From Tupaia tana (Eukaryota; Chordata; Mammalia; Scandentia; Tupaiidae), in assembly GCA_026018925.1 (NCBI GenBank), contig JAKSZU010000027.1, positions 1,508,829 to 1,572,828 of the forward strand: a DNA stretch of 64,000 nucleotides, in the 5' to 3' direction. The notes under the pieces were generated by a model that ran no database searches, was not told where the DNA came from, and saw only the letters and a list, made by a program, of their open reading frames with translations. Numbering within the stretch: position 1 is the first letter of the stretch; every line of letters starts with the position of its first letter. This document shows positions 36,666 through 48,643 of this stretch, in pieces. The position numbers were made by a program, and so were the translations under genes.

Positions 36666-37846
36666 TTCTAATGCGTTTTTATTAATGGGTCTAGTGATAG
36701 GTTAGATGGAGAAAAGTATGAAGCTAGGGTTGAAATAATGTCTTTATAGTATCTGCACAACAATGCAATTCATTTTTTTTCAATCCTTACGTTCATAGAG
36801 AATAAATCATGGTCCAATTTTTAATTCTGTTGGCTTCAAGAATTTGAAAGACATTTGAAGATATAATTGTGTGATTTAACATAAACATGGACATCTGATA
36901 TTTTAAAATTAATAAAAATCATTGAAGAAATAAGTATAATTGTTCTAAAAAGTTAAGTGTGGACTTACTTGCATAGTTTGGAGAACTTATTCTCCCTCCA
37001 GCACCTGTGTGGTAGTATTTATATGGGCCACATCTGGTGTGAGATTTTTGTTTTTTCTTTAGTTTTTTTAACCACTTAGCACCTGCTGAAAATGGCTGTG
37101 TTGTTAGGAGACATGAGAATTGTATTAGACTCCTCAGTGGAATCTACAACATGATTGATCCAGGAGTACAAATGACCAACGGAAGAACGAAGAGATGGAG
37201 AAGCGTGGTGGGCTGACCGTATTCCCTTTTGCTGCCCCACAAGTGTTTCCTCCACTGATCCTCCCCCAGAAAACAGGGACCAGAAAGAACATTCCGCCCT
37301 GAGTTATGTGCAAGTGTAGACTACTGTATCTGCGGCCTTAGAGAACCGATGGGTACCTAGAACTTTTCTACACAGCAGAGGAAACCGGGCTCGGGCAGAC
37401 TAGTGTCTCTGCAGTCAAGCTCGTTGGGTTTTCTAGTTCCCAGCTCGTTACCTTTTCACTGCATCCTACTGTTCAGCACACGTTTACAAAGCCTAGGACT
37501 CCGCCTGCTTGTTTCGGTAACTCTACGAATGAGGAAGTATTTCACGTCAAACTGAGTGATTAAACTGTGCTGGAGGATGCACTCTGAATGTTCACCTGCT
37601 TGTATTGTGTGGTTCTGCACGGCATCTTCAGAGTGCAGAAAGCGATCTCAAGTTTTGCTACTAAAGACATACAGACATATAACACACTACATGCCAGGCC
37701 CGACACTAATGCTGTATCTTATGGGTATATCATACCTGTCAGTCTAAAGGGTAGGTTCCGTCAACAGCTTTGAAATCTGAAAATCTGGCAGTGGGATCAG
37801 CACAGAACATCTTTCAGGAAGGCTTTATGTAAAACCCCTGGAAGGG
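36666..37846. other. AT-rich intron, nothing recognised
   Basis: Low-complexity AT-rich to about 37100, then plain sequence. Two overlapping frames of about 60 codons at 37556-37773 lack any family match. Confidence 0.45.
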
Positions 37847-38070
37847 GCCAGGTGACAGTACATTGGTAACACAGTTTTCTACATGCAGGGCCCGTATGAA
37901 GAGGCTTCAGTTTGTGTCCTGAGGCTTCCTTGTACATGCTAAGCACATGCGTGTGTGCACATGATCAGCGCTGGCTGAGACTGAGAGCTGGCCATGGCAC
38001 ATGGACCTTTTTGGGGATGCCTGTCATTCTCTCTCTGTCTCATGGGAGATATAAATACACTTTTTTTAAA
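37847..38070 (+). mobile_element. SINE-A, very degraded
   Basis: Only the general order survives: GGCCAGGTGACAGTACATTGG head, ATGCGTGTGTGCACATG, a CTCTCTCTGTCTC block and an A/T tail near 38060. Confidence 0.5.
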
Positions 38071-38289
38071 GTTATAGGAAACGCGGGAATGGGAGACCAT
38101 GCCCTCCTGCCTTGGTTTATCCTCACTGCACACTCCTTGAGGCAAAGCCTTGACATATGCTTCAGGGTCTTGTGTGTACCCGATCTAAGCCAGGGGAGCT
38201 GGTTCCCTTGCAACAATGTGTATTGTAGACAGAAATAATTAACAAAATACATCCTCATTTCCACTGAGTGAAGAGATCCTGCATCAGCA

Positions 38290-38515
38290 CCGGGGGCAGC
38301 ATGGGCTCTGCAGGTACGTGGCTGGGTTCAAATCCCGGCTCTGTCATCTGTTAGCTCCGTGACACTGGGTAAGTTTCTATGTGTTTAATTTTTGCTCATC
38401 TGCAAAATGGGAGCAATAAGTTCTACCTCAAAGAAGGGGTACATACTTTAAGGCATGTAAGGTTTTAGAGTAGCACCTGGCATGCAGTGTGAGCACTCAG
38501 TAGACAGTAGCAGTT
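38290..38515 (+). mobile_element. MIR, well preserved
   Basis: GGCTGGGTTCAAATCCCGGC, TGTTAGCTCCGTGACACTGG, CATCTGCAAAATGGGAGCAA and AGTAGCACCTGGCATGCAG follow the MIR consensus closely over about 220 bp. The tRNA-like B box is still GGTTCAAATCC. Confidence 0.93.
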
Positions 38516-39090
38516 GTTTCCCGCAGGAAAATCACGCTTGGAAAACCCTGTGGTGAACAGCTTCTCCAAGGTCCCGTCGTTTCCCAGCAGGCTTTCCTTC
38601 CTGCCACTGTATTTCTTACCCACATGCATGTTCAATTTCTCTTGTCATACCTCAAGGCAGCAAGTAGGTGTGAACACCCATCTTCCAGACGGTAGCACGG
38701 GCTCGTTGTGCTTTGTACGACCGTCAGTGTGGGGACGGGTGCTGCCTTTGAGCCCCTGGCTTCTTCACACTGGCCTTTGGAACACTTTCCCTCTTACAAA
38801 ATATCTTACCTTGGCTACTGTTGGTGCATAATAATTATGACATAGATGATTATATAGCAACTAAGTGATGAGGAACGCTTATCTACCTAGGTTCTACATC
38901 GTGGGTTCAACCTTAGAGATGTTTTTGAGCTTGAATAGACTTTATGTACAGAACCTCGCAGTTGGTCATTTTTCCTTCTATCCACATCAGATCATATTAT
39001 CAAAAGCCCCTAGCCCCCTAGCCTCTGTTGGAGAAATCACAGTATCTCAGCAAATAGGAGAACCATTCTAGACAAATTACCTGCTAGCTT
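38516..39090. other. Intron, nothing recognised
   Basis: A 105-codon plus frame at 38514-38831 begins at the MIR edge and has no domain. Confidence 0.45.
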
Positions 39091-39142
39091 AAATATATAT
39101 ATATGTGTGTGTGTATATGTATGTATATATATATATGCATAC

Positions 39143-39176
<34 letters not shown>

Positions 39177-39205
39177 TTGCATACGTGTGTGTGTGTGTGT
39201 ATGTA
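39091..39205. repeat. Compound (TA)n/(TG)n microsatellite
   Basis: Alternating TATATA and TGTGTG runs with ATGCATACATAT steps. Self-complementary and likely unstable. Confidence 0.95.
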
Positions 39206-39232
39206 TGGTGTATTTTTGTTTCAATCTATTTA

Positions 39233-39378
39233 ACTTTATTTATTATTTGTATTTTTTTTCATTTGATTAGACAGAGAGAGAGAAGGAAATTGAGAAAGCG
39301 AGCCACCAGGTCCAGGACTTGAACTGTGGTTGGTCATGTGGAAGTCCAGTCCTCAAGCATCATGCCACCTGCCCATCC
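39233..39378 (-). mobile_element. SINE-A, short variant
   Basis: TTTATTTATTATTTG tail side, ACAGAGAGAGAGAAGG, then CCACCAGGTCCAGGACTTG and the head CATGCCACCTGCCC. Same central deletion as at 26886. Confidence 0.72.
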
Positions 39379-40484
39379 AAATGTCAGATATATTTCTGAT
39401 TTCAGTGGCTGTTCAGCCAGATGAGGACTCAGAAAGGCAGAAAAATAAGACCAAGTACAGGCAGAAACTTGCAATAAACTTTATTTTATATGAACTCAGT
39501 AGCTGTTTTTAGAAAGGATCAGGCTTGGCTGCAGAAATAATGATGACAAATACCACCAGACACATGATGATGGATTTAGCCAGGCAGAGGCTGGAGGTCG
39601 AAGTCTATAAGCAGAGCCCAAACAAGTTTTCAGAAGTAAATGGCTGCATTTTCATCCCCCGCTCACTCACACACACTCACCCTCTCCCATGGCACTACCA
39701 GAATGAATGGCTGCTCAGATCCGAGCAGACACTCAGGAGCCATGGGGACTCCCGCGTGTGAGACAGACAGTGGAACCGGGGGTTTTAGGCCAGCTCAAGT
39801 CTTTAAAAAACAGGAAGGCTGCAAGAGGGAAAAGAAAACCCTTTCAAACATCCAAAGCAGCCTTCCTGAGAGGCTGGCAGAGGCCACTTTACAGAGTGCT
39901 TCGAAAGGGAAATGTTTGGCAAGCCAAGAGCCAAATGTCTGTGCCCAGAAACTGCATACTGGCAGTTCCAGGCTCCCGTCCTGTCTGTGTCCGCTCCTTC
40001 GATCCTCCCTCACCAGCACAAACCCACTGAGTGACACAGGAAGCAATGTTAGAACCACCCCCATGCCTCTACATTGGCCAGTCTTTGCCAACCGGCAACG
40101 TATGAGACTTCATCTAATCGTAGAGAAATGTGTTTTGGGGTCCCAGGGAAGAAATCTCCAACAACTGAAAATGGATCAGTAAGATTAGACGGACCTTCCT
40201 CAGCACTGGAAACTCAAAGCCAGAAAGACTCACAAGGTGCGCCCTGACATGCAGCGAAAGCTAGTCTCCCTTGGCGCCTTTATTCCCAGAATTCCTGTGA
40301 CGAGGTGTTCAGGAACAACATGCCTGGTTGGAGCTTGTGCAGTCCCATGGAGAAGAGTTGATAAAAGGCTGTTTAGATGCATTCGTTATATTGCGGTCAC
40401 TCGAAATTTAAGTTCTTGGATGATATGAAATAATATTCTTCAAAGAATCTTTTTCAGTTTTCTAGGGATCTCTAAATAATGAAG
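39379..40484. other. Intron, nothing recognised
   Basis: Frames of 180 and 107 codons (39640-40182, 39707-40030) and an opposite 98-codon frame overlap here. Mutual overlap on opposite strands and lack of any known domain argue against coding. Confidence 0.4.
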
Positions 40485-40746
40485 GGGGACTAGCAGATAG
40501 TTTAGTGGTTACATCGTTGGTCTCCCACATGGTCAACCACGGTTTGAGTCCTGGACCTGGGAGCTCAAAAATTACACTGGGTGCGTGTGCATGCCCCAAA
40601 TCCCGAGACGAGAATGGAGGAGGAGGGATTGCGTCATGGCCATCCCCCAGGGGGTGATTTCTCACTTTCTGTCTCTCCGTCTCTGTTTGTCTCCCTGGTG
40701 AGCACATACACCCTATAGCAGAAATCTCTCTTAAAAAAAAAAAAAA
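40485..40746 (+). mobile_element. tRNA-derived SINE (SINE-A)
   Basis: GGGGACTAGCAGATAGTTTA head, GGTTTGAGTCCTGG B box, CCCCCAGGGGG core, CCCTATAGCAGAAATCTCTC, A14 tail. Confidence 0.88.
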
Positions 40747-40977
40747 GGAAAAGACCTTGTAGGTAAGGGGGACAGAGAAGGAGAGGGAGAATGGAAGAGA
40801 AGTTGGAGAGAGAAAGGGAAGTCAAAAAGCAGGGGACTGAGTGAGAGAAAAGAGTAAAAGAAAGAGACACACACAAAATGTCCATTCAATACCAGATACT
40901 TTTCATTTTTGTAATGGAATGGAAAATATAGGTGTTTTACATTGGAATGCAGTGGGAAGATGAGCTCTTCATTCTCT

Positions 40978-41055
40978 TGGGTCATTGAGAAAGTCCTGAC
41001 ACGTTTTTGCATAGAAAAACAAAGGAAAATTCGTTAGGACTTTCCCTGTGACCTA
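40978..41055 (+). mobile_element. Mariner-like MITE, type 2
   Basis: A 78-bp palindrome-like unit: left end TTGGGTCATTGAGAAAGTCC and right end GGACTTTCCCTGTGACCTAA are near complements. The centre has TTTTTGCATAGAAAAACA, shared with the copies near 1170 and 63227. Confidence 0.75.
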
Positions 41056-41251
41056 ACAATGTGGAAAGCATAAATATCTTTTCTCCTTGGGATTTTGGAA
41101 ACATCTTTTTCCTATTTTGTGTTTTCTTAGTCAAAATACATTTGCATGTAAATTTTCTTACAGAAGCACAGGGACCTTTCCAGTCGGTGTTCAATGCATA
41201 TCATTTCGACGATCATACACATTGCTATGACAGCTCCCAAAGCAGTATATA

Positions 41252-41331
41252 TTAGGTTGTCAGAAAAGTCGTGGAAGGTTTTTCTGTTTTTTTAAGGAAA
41301 AATGCGTCCTGATTTTTCCAGCAGCTCAGCT
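41252..41331 (+). mobile_element. Mariner-like MITE, type 2
   Basis: Left end TTAGGTTGTCAGAAAAGTCG next to TA. The right side reads TCCTGATTTTTCCAGCAGC. It lies 200 bp from another copy of the same type, with an unrelated spacer. Confidence 0.7.
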
Positions 41332-41609
41332 GAATAGTGTCACCACTCCAGAAAGTCCCAGTATGCTCTGTTCCCTTTCCAAGCTCTGTCCCCTAAGGAA
41401 GATGAGCACTGTTCAGATTTGTTTCCATAGATTAATTTTACATGTTCTTGAACTTTGTATGCACATACTCGGTCTATGTCGGACTCTCTCTTTCTCAGCC
41501 TAAGGTTTTGGAGACTCATCTGCACCCTTTACGTGGCAGTAGTTTGCCCCAGCTAACCTCCGTGACTTGAGAATACTGAAGAATCTGTGTTCCTTCCCGT
41601 TGGTGCACA

Positions 41610-42009
41610 CGTGCTATCAGTTCTCAGCGGTTATGAATACAGCTGCTCTGGAGATTCGGGCACAGCGTCGTAGTGAACACGTATTTTTGTTTCTTGTGCT
41701 GGGTCATGTAGTAAATGCAGGTTTAACTTAATGCAAAATTTCACATAGTTGTCCAGAATTACTCTACTTTACAATCCCAGCAGGAAGGAATGAGAGTTCC
41801 ACTAACTTCACATCCAAGCCACGTTTGGTATCATCAGCTTTTTACATTTTGGACATTCCAGTGAGCATGAAGTGTTACGGTTTTTAACATTTTACTCCCT
41901 GATGGCTGGATCATGGTTGGTATCTTTTCATGTGCTGACTGGCCACTGTGCATCTTTTGTGAAGGGTATGTTCACATCTTTGCCCATAAAACTGGTGTGT
42001 TTGTGGCTG
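41610..42009 (-). mobile_element. L1 3' portion
   Basis: Antisense L1 text: GGTTATGAATACAGCTGCTC, GGGTCATGTAGTAAATGCAG, TTTACAATCCCAGCAGGAAG, CATCTTTGCCCATAAAACTG. A SINE follows at its right edge. Confidence 0.75.
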
Positions 42010-42253
42010 GTCTGTACCCTAGGGGTGAAGGTGAGCCAGATCCCACATGACCTACTGAAGTTCGAATCCCAGCCCCAACAGATTGAGAAAGAGGCGGGAG
42101 TGTGTGTGTGGGTACCCCAAATCTCAACAGGGTGGAGAAACGGCGGAAGAGGGTGCTGCAGGGCTATGCGCTGTTGGAGGTGGTTTCTCCTCTCTCTCTC
42201 TCTCTGGCTCTCTGTCTGATAAGCATGTGGGCTCTCCAACAATTAAAAAAAAT
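42010..42253 (+). mobile_element. tRNA-derived SINE (SINE-A), diverged
   Basis: CAGATCCCACATGACCTACT, GTTCGAATCCCAGCCCC (B box), GGTACCCCAAATCTC, a CTCTCTCTCTCTCTGG block and a short A tail. The head is partly lost. Confidence 0.7.
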
Positions 42254-42584
42254 TAGACTGTATTTTTATTATTGATTCACAGTTATTCATATACTCTCAA
42301 TATTTATTTTCAGATATTATCTTCTATGACTTGTCTTTTCATTTCCTAATAGTGTCCTTAAAAAAAAATTCACTTTCACTTTTTAATTTTAATATTAAAT
42401 CCAACATATCATTTTTTAGAAATGTCTATTGGATTTTCTTAAAGAAATAATAGCTTTTCCCAAAGTCATGGAATAGTTCCCTGTTTTTGCTTTCTAGATG
42501 CTTTATGGTTCCAAGTTTTACTTGTGCCTGTGCCTCCATTTTTGTCTATGGAATGAGATAGCACTGATGGAGGTACACACAGGG

Positions 42585-42690
42585 TCTTCAAAAAGTTCAT
42601 AGAAATGCATACTATGAAAAAACTATGTATGAATTTCAAGACCTTTTTGCACCAAAATAAAATCATACTTTAATTCTCTTTCATGAGTCA
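42585..42690 (+). mobile_element. Mariner-like MITE, type 1
   Basis: GGGTCTTCAAAAAGTTCATA start, ACTATGTATGAATTTCAAGA, TTTTTGCACCAAAATAAAAT, TTTAATTCTCTTTCATGAG. The right inverted repeat is incomplete. Confidence 0.78.
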
Positions 42691-43714
42691 GTTTTGTTTA
42701 ATACAGACTTTAAGCCGACAGCCTTTCTCCGTGGGTAGGTCAGAGTGCCGTCTGTGGCTGCAGACACTCGCCGTTACACACACCATGGTGTGGACAGGTC
42801 CCACCGGGGCTCCATTCTCACCCAGGGCTGGAGGAGGAATTTAGGAGACTGCGCATTGATCAGTAAAGGGCTAGAACCCTGCTCTGGGGTCTTCTGCTCT
42901 CCGGAGATCCTGGGCAATCCATCCCTCTTTCCCCTGTATCGTTTCCTCGTCTATGCACGAGGCTCTCTGGTCTCCAGGTTCAAGGAAAGTGGGAAGTGGG
43001 AGTGAGGATGCAATCTGCCTCTGGGGTTGCGTCTAAGTTTCGCTACAGATGGGCTTTTGCTTCTGCAGCCTTGACTGGGCAGTGAACACAGTACGTGGAG
43101 GAGGGTGGTTTATCATTTCGTTTGTTTCTCCTTCCTTTTTTTTTTTAGTTTCTGCCATAGAGTGCAGATATTTGGTATATTTGGTATGTTTGTGTTTTTG
43201 TTTTTTTAATTACATGTCATTCCACTCGTGAACCACTGATGGGAAATGCCTTCTTCAATTCCTGCCACATATGGGCAACACAGAATGAGGACCAATTTAA
43301 AATGAGCAGGCTGCTGTAGATTTTGCAAAACACCTGCATCTTATTTTAGAACCATTTGACGCTCTTGGCCTGGTTTGTGCTTGGGTAATTTGGAGTGATT
43401 AAAAAATTTTGCATTTCTCAAGGGCTTCTGTGTTCAGATGAGCCAAGTAGGAGTTGGACGCAAATATTCTTCAGTGCTTTTAAAAAATGCTCGTTTAATT
43501 ACTAATTGCTTGAGAAATAGCCAAAAGTTTCCAGTGTCCTAGTTTGAATATACAACAGAGCAAATTTAGAAGCCTCCCTGGAAAACTCCAACTCCTTGGC
43601 TTGGTATTTCCTCCCTTTCCTTTCTTATCGACAAGAAGTTCTCGCCTCTGTGTTTTTCAGTTTTTGCTTAAATGGTTCAGGCTGGAAGGAAGTCAGCTTA
43701 AAACTAACGCTCTG
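42691..43714. other. Intron, nothing recognised
   Basis: No repeat or exon found. Frames at 42745-43005 and 43049-43231 lack domains. Confidence 0.45.
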
Positions 43715-43860
43715 TGGGGTCAGCGGGTGGCATGGTGGTGAAGGTGCTGGACTCCCACGTGGCTGACGTGGTTTGGGTGCTGGGCCTGTGGCTTGCTTCC
43801 CTCTCTCTCTCTGTCTCTCTCCGGTCAAATTAAAAATAATAATAACAACTAAAATTAAGC
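43715..43860 (+). mobile_element. SINE-A, short variant
   Basis: GGGTCAGCGGGTGGCATGG head, GGACTCCCACGTGGCTGACG, then straight to CTCTCTCTCTGTCTCTCTCC and an AATAATAATAAC tail. The central C/G core is absent. Confidence 0.82.
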
Positions 43861-44824
43861 AAATAATTATTTTAAAAAGTGAAAAACTAATGCTCTCTTA
43901 AATGAGATCTGTTGTTCTGGGTGAGGACTCGGTGGTGGGGAATTCGTGGAGCACGAGCCGAGGAGATGCTGACACTATGGCAATGTCGTACAATATATTG
44001 AAGTATCTCTGTTTGAAAATTCGCCCATGATCTCCATACTCAACTAGAGAAAATCTTTGTGTCAGGAATGTTGGAACAATCACATTAATGAGCCATAAAG
44101 CAATAGGAAGGTGTTTTATTTGTCAAAGACTAAAAGGATTTCCTAAAAAGCAGAAACCTCCTCATGCACCAAGACTCAAGCCTATATAGCGATGACCTTA
44201 GAGTTTTATTCTGAACCCAGACTGGGTTCCGAGAAGAACAGGGTGGGAAGGAGGGAGTTTCGGGACCAGGCCAAGGTGCCACGGTGACCCAGCTGTCCTG
44301 AGTACCAGATGCTCTGCGGCCACTGGCTCAAGGCCCTGATCCTGGCTAAGGCGGCTGCTCTGAGCCTTGAGTGCAGCGGGACCACACCGAGGGACGGCAC
44401 CATCAGACACCCCTCGCCTGCTGCCAGGATTGCTTGAGCTTCTCTCTGCCCCCAGACGTACTTGTAGAAAGGTGGGCAGGCTTGGGAGATGCTTTAGGAA
44501 AAAAGAGAAACAGCCTTCACAAGGGATTTGACGCTTGCGTTAATAGAGTACTTACCCAAAGTGATAGAAACGGAAAGTGTATTTCACTGCAAAGACGTTA
44601 TTTTAATTGCCATGTACGTACTTCCTTCCAAAATCAGGGGAAAATGAGCTAAATAAAGTAAAAGAAGCTATGTTTTGTAATCTGACTTATTGAATTAAAT
44701 CTTCTCCTGCCTATTTACACTGACACGCACACACTTATTTCTGGAAATTAAACTACATTGAAGGGTCTTGGGTGCTCCACGGTGTGTGGGTTGAAGCCCT
44801 CAGTCTGAGATCCCGGATGGTATG
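43861..44824. other. Intron, nothing recognised
   Basis: No element identified. A 93-codon frame at 44371-44652 has no family likeness. Confidence 0.45.
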
Positions 44825-45060
44825 AGTGATGGTAGATATCAAGTATTTGAGCATCTTTTATGTACCAGGCATTGTACTGGCACCTAATATATTATTTAAA
44901 GTAACCTTTACAGAAAAGGTTATGCAGGTGTGATTTTGGTGGTGGTATTTCAGTTTACGTGTCAGAAGCCAGGGGCTCAGTGGACTGACTTACAAATAGC
45001 TTGTCCACTGTGACCACACTGGCGTTCTGACCTAGACTTCGCTCTCAAGGTCAGGTGCTT
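44825..45060 (-). mobile_element. MIR, diverged
   Basis: TTTATGTACCAGGCATTGTA, a middle block much changed, then TCCACTGTGACCACACTGGC and GACCTAGACTTCGCTC. Confidence 0.6.
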
Positions 45061-45787
45061 TTAAAAACATTTCAGTATCGATGCTTTCCCCAAACACAGG
45101 CTGCACGTGAGGACTCGTCACGGCAGCACGCGTTCCCCTCTCCCTCCTGCATCTCTACTGCCCTCGCTTTTCTCACTCCTCTTATAACTGCTTGGGGGTA
45201 TTTCCGTCCAGGCACGAGCGCGTCGGCTTTCTCTGTCGTGTGCACTCCCTGAGGCTAACTCCTGTGCCCGGGTGCGCCTTGCCAGTGGTCCTCAGCCACG
45301 GCAGGGGACAGCACTCAGCCCAGGGCCCCTCCCCGCCACCCGACTCCTGGTGGCCTAGGGTCTGTGCTGTTGCTGGGACTGGGGCCTGAGAGTCCCGTAC
45401 GTATGGGAACTGGCAGGGTGACCCGCCCTGCAGCCGCCCTCTCGCAGGCTGATAATGACTTTGGCCATACGTGACATGTGGGGCTGGCACGTTGCCGCCG
45501 AGCGCCATGAGTCTGGAATTGTGTTTGGAATCGTTATTGCTTTTACGACGTCCGTGGCTGGCAGGCTCTGCTGTTGTCTGGGAGCTGAGGATCTGTCCCC
45601 CCCCCCCTGCTGTGCACCTTGCTCTGACATGCTGTTCATGCCCCATTCTCGTCCCAGGAACCCCGCGTGGGGGTAACCTGAGGGTTCAGTGGCTGAGGAG
45701 CGTATTACGTGCAGTTATTACATTGCCCTAGAATGATCAGACCTGGGGGAATTTGAAAAGATTCTTTAGCCTATAACGTAAAGGTGG
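45061..45787. other. GC-richer intron stretch
   Basis: Overlapping frames of 65-154 codons on both strands at 45182-45731 reflect GC content. CpG sites are moderate in number. No domain, splice pair or repeat was identified. Confidence 0.4.
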
Positions 45788-46080
45788 AGACCAGCCATGG
45801 GTCTGGTGGTTAAGGTGGCTGGATCCCACATAGCCAACTGCACAGTTTGAATCCTGGACCTCATAGCTTAAAATCCATGCAGGATGTATGTCCATTCACG
45901 CCCGAAGTCCCGAAGGGAGGGAGAAGTGGACCAGGCAGGACTGCGGGGGGACCGCTCCCCATGAGGGGTGCGCTCTCGCTTCCCCCCCTCGGTCTCCCTC
46001 TGGCATGTGCGCACACCCTTTGGCAGATTTAAAAATAATTAAAGAAGAAGAAATTAAAGAAGAAGAAAAGAAAAAAATAC
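45788..46080 (+). mobile_element. tRNA-derived SINE (SINE-A), tail turned into a GAAATTAAAG repeat
   Basis: GAGACCAGCCATGGGTCTGG head, CTGGATCCCACATAGCC, TTTGAATCCTGGACC B box, CCCCATGAGGGG core. The tail reads AATTAAAGAAGAAGAAATTA and continues, an A tail with expanded GA units. Confidence 0.8.
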
Positions 46081-46660
46081 AAAGGAAAAGCTCTACAGAA
46101 GAATAGACAGCCACTCATCCTTTGGCCTCTTCATTTGAGGAGGTAAGTCTGCAAAGCATTCCCGCCGGTCTGTGGTCTGCACCCTGGTTCGCCCAGGTTA
46201 CTGTTCTATATGGCCCACTGTCTGCAGTCTGCATGGTGCGACCACCCTGGGGAGGTGCTTCTCTCTCTCTCTCTGACTTTCTTTTTTATGTTCCCATGCT
46301 CTATTACAAATAAAGAAAAGAATTTAAATTAATATTAGAGTTACAGAAACCTTAAGGGGATCACAGTCTATAAAGCGTTTGGTTCTGAGTAGGGTGGGTA
46401 ACTGCAAGGAGGAGAGAACAAGAGTGTGTGGTGATTGATCATGGTGTGGGTTTTGTTTTATGGATCTCCTGTCTCATTAGATAAAACCAGTGGCAAGAAA
46501 AAGTGATTATCGAAGCATAAAAGCATGCTCCCAGCTGAGCACCCTTGGCCAACCGCTGCCTGACAGTCTAGTGGAGGCATTAATGCAGAAGAGAAGCGTG
46601 AGGCCATTGTGTTTCTTTTGGATTTGAAAGTCATCAGAAATCTCTTGCCCACAAGATGCA
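46081..46660. other. Intron, possible degraded SINE
   Basis: At 46120-46320 a tRNA-like head is doubtful, but CTCTCTCTCTCTCTGAC and a TTACAAATAAAGAAAAG end suggest an eroded SINE. Not supported well enough to name. Confidence 0.35.
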
Positions 46661-46662
46661 TG

Positions 46663-46746
46663 AGAAGACTTCAAAAAGTTTATGAAAAAATGCAACTAAA
46701 TGAGTTTATTTTGGTACAAAAAGTTTTTGAAAATCCATGCATAGTT

Positions 46747-46804
<58 letters not shown>

Positions 46805-46830
46805 ATATACATTTTCAAACTTTTTAGGGC
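46663..46830 (-). mobile_element. Mariner-like MITE, type 1, with a TG microsatellite inside
   Basis: Start ACTTCAAAAAGTTTATGAAA, middle GAGTTTATTTTGGTACAAAA, end TTTTCAAACTTTTTAGGGCC. A (TG)22 run at about 46758-46801 replaces part of the right arm. Confidence 0.8.
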
Positions 46831-47689
46831 CTCTCATCTGCCAGGCACTATTCTGATGCTGTGGGGATACAGGCAGGGCTGACTTCCTGTGAGGAACTTC
46901 TAACCAGTTAATGAGTTATAATGAGGTATGAATTACCCACGCAGGTGTCTCAGAGATGGTGTTATCTTGGGGTGGCCTTCACCTACCATCATGCCTCACC
47001 GATTTCCGTCCCGTCCTACTGCTGTGACAGAGAAGGTCCCCGCTACGTATACACCAGGGAGCGGACGCCTGCCGTGCGTTTCAGCCGCCCAGCCTCTCCA
47101 GCGCGTCTGCGTTAGGGAGATGTCCATCGTAGGAGTTTTCCCAGGGGTCTCAGGCCCTGCGGATTAGTCTCAGTCGTGCAGGGCCAGGCTCTGAGTGGAC
47201 CACAAGGAGCTTCACCCCAGGTGGCACTGCCTCAGGGCAGGAGCTTCTTCCCCAGGGACGGTTCCAAATGAAGTGTTAGCCCTTGTTCCTGGCTTCTAAG
47301 CTCAAGCCTTCTTAAAGAGCCTGTGAGCTACCATATCCTCTCACCATAGTTCTTTTCCTTTTCTTTATTTATGCTAACAGTTAAGATCCTTGACTAATAC
47401 ATAGACCCATGCTTCAAGTATTATCACACCCCAATACATCCCTGTGCAGCGCGGGCCATGACTAACCCCACAGATAATTCCTAACAGGCTCAGCGCTTAC
47501 ATGGCTAATAAACACGGAACTGTTCTTCTCTATTCATCGTAAAATACGGGTGAATTCAAATAAGATACAATTTTTCGATGATCCTAGTTGTTGGATTTTT
47601 TAAAACTATAATATGCAGTGTTGTCAAGGACGTGGGGGGATGCTCAGGTGCCTCAGGGTTACCGATGCAAATAGGAGTTCACGGATATG
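46831..47689. other. Intron, nothing recognised
   Basis: The start (46835-46880, GCCAGGCACTATTCTGATGC) may be L2 or MIR debris. No gene supported. Confidence 0.4.
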
Positions 47690-47960
47690 CAGGCTTCCTG
47701 CTCAGACTGCGTTGTTTATCACGGGGAAAATGTGGAAGCAACCCACATGTGCAACAGTAGGTAAGTGATTGTCTAAACTACGTTCATGCAATTCAGTAAT
47801 GATCAGCCAGTAACGACATTTGCAAACAATATTTAATGACACAGACTATCCAAGAATGCTCATTAAAAAGAAGGGTACTCAACTGTAGATATTATGATCC
47901 ATTTCTGTTAAAACAATTTTTAAAAATGTTACATGCACAAAATTACCAAGAAAAAATGAA
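47690..47960 (+). mobile_element. L1 3' UTR-proximal fragment
   Basis: GGAAGCAACCCACATGTGCA, GTAAGTGATTGTCTAAACTA, TCATTAAAAAGAAGGG follow the order of the old L1M 3' end in sense. Strongly diverged. Confidence 0.6.
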
Positions 47961-48018
47961 CATGTACATACTATTTATCTCTGAGTTGTGAGAAAGTAAG
48001 AGGTTCTAATTTTCTTGA

Positions 48019-48280
48019 GAACCAGCAGCTAGTGTAATGGCTATGTCGCTGGACTCCCACGTAGTCAACCGCGGTTCGCGTCCCGGACCCGGTGGCTTAA
48101 AACTCACACTGGGCGCATGTGCGTGCGTGCCCTAGATCCCGAGAGGAAAATGGAGGAGAAGGGATTGCGGCGTGACCATCCCCCCTGGGGGGTGATTTCT
48201 CGCTTTCTGTCTCTATGTCTTTCTCTGTCTGGTGAGTGCACGCGCCCTATAGCGAAAACCTCTCCCCCCCCCCCAAAAAA
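48019..48280 (+). mobile_element. tRNA-derived SINE (SINE-A), young
   Basis: ACCAGCAGCTAGTGTAATGG head with A box, GCGGTTCGCGTCCCGGACCC with the B box, palindromic CCCCCCTGGGGGG core, CCCTATAGCGAAAACCTCTC and a C10-A8 tail. Duplication AAGAGGTTCTWATTTTCT (47998-48015 and 48281-48298). Confidence 0.92.
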
Positions 48281-48492
48281 AAGAGGTTCTTATTTTCTCT
48301 TTTATTCTTGTTAATGTATTGTATGTAGTCTTCAATAATCAGGTAAAATTATATTTTTAAGGCTACAATCATTACCTTTCTTACAACTTATCTAAAAGCT
48401 CGTCTGCTGCAGTTAACGTCTGTTTTCTCTCATTATTTGAAAAAAAAAATTATACTCTTTTCCAATAGTATCATTTAAAAAATAATCTGGGG

Positions 48493-48611
48493 GAGGGCAC
48501 CAGCAGGTGGTGTGGTGGTTAGGGCACTGGACTCCCACATGAGCCACCAGAGTTTGAGTCCCAGACCTGGTAGCCTGAAAATCATGCTGGACACATGTGT
48601 GCACGTGTGTG

Positions 48612-48643
<32 letters not shown>

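Noticed and set aside
45182..45731. CpG island with a small gene
   Set aside because: CpG density is only moderate by eye, frames conflict on both strands, and no conserved protein segment is visible.
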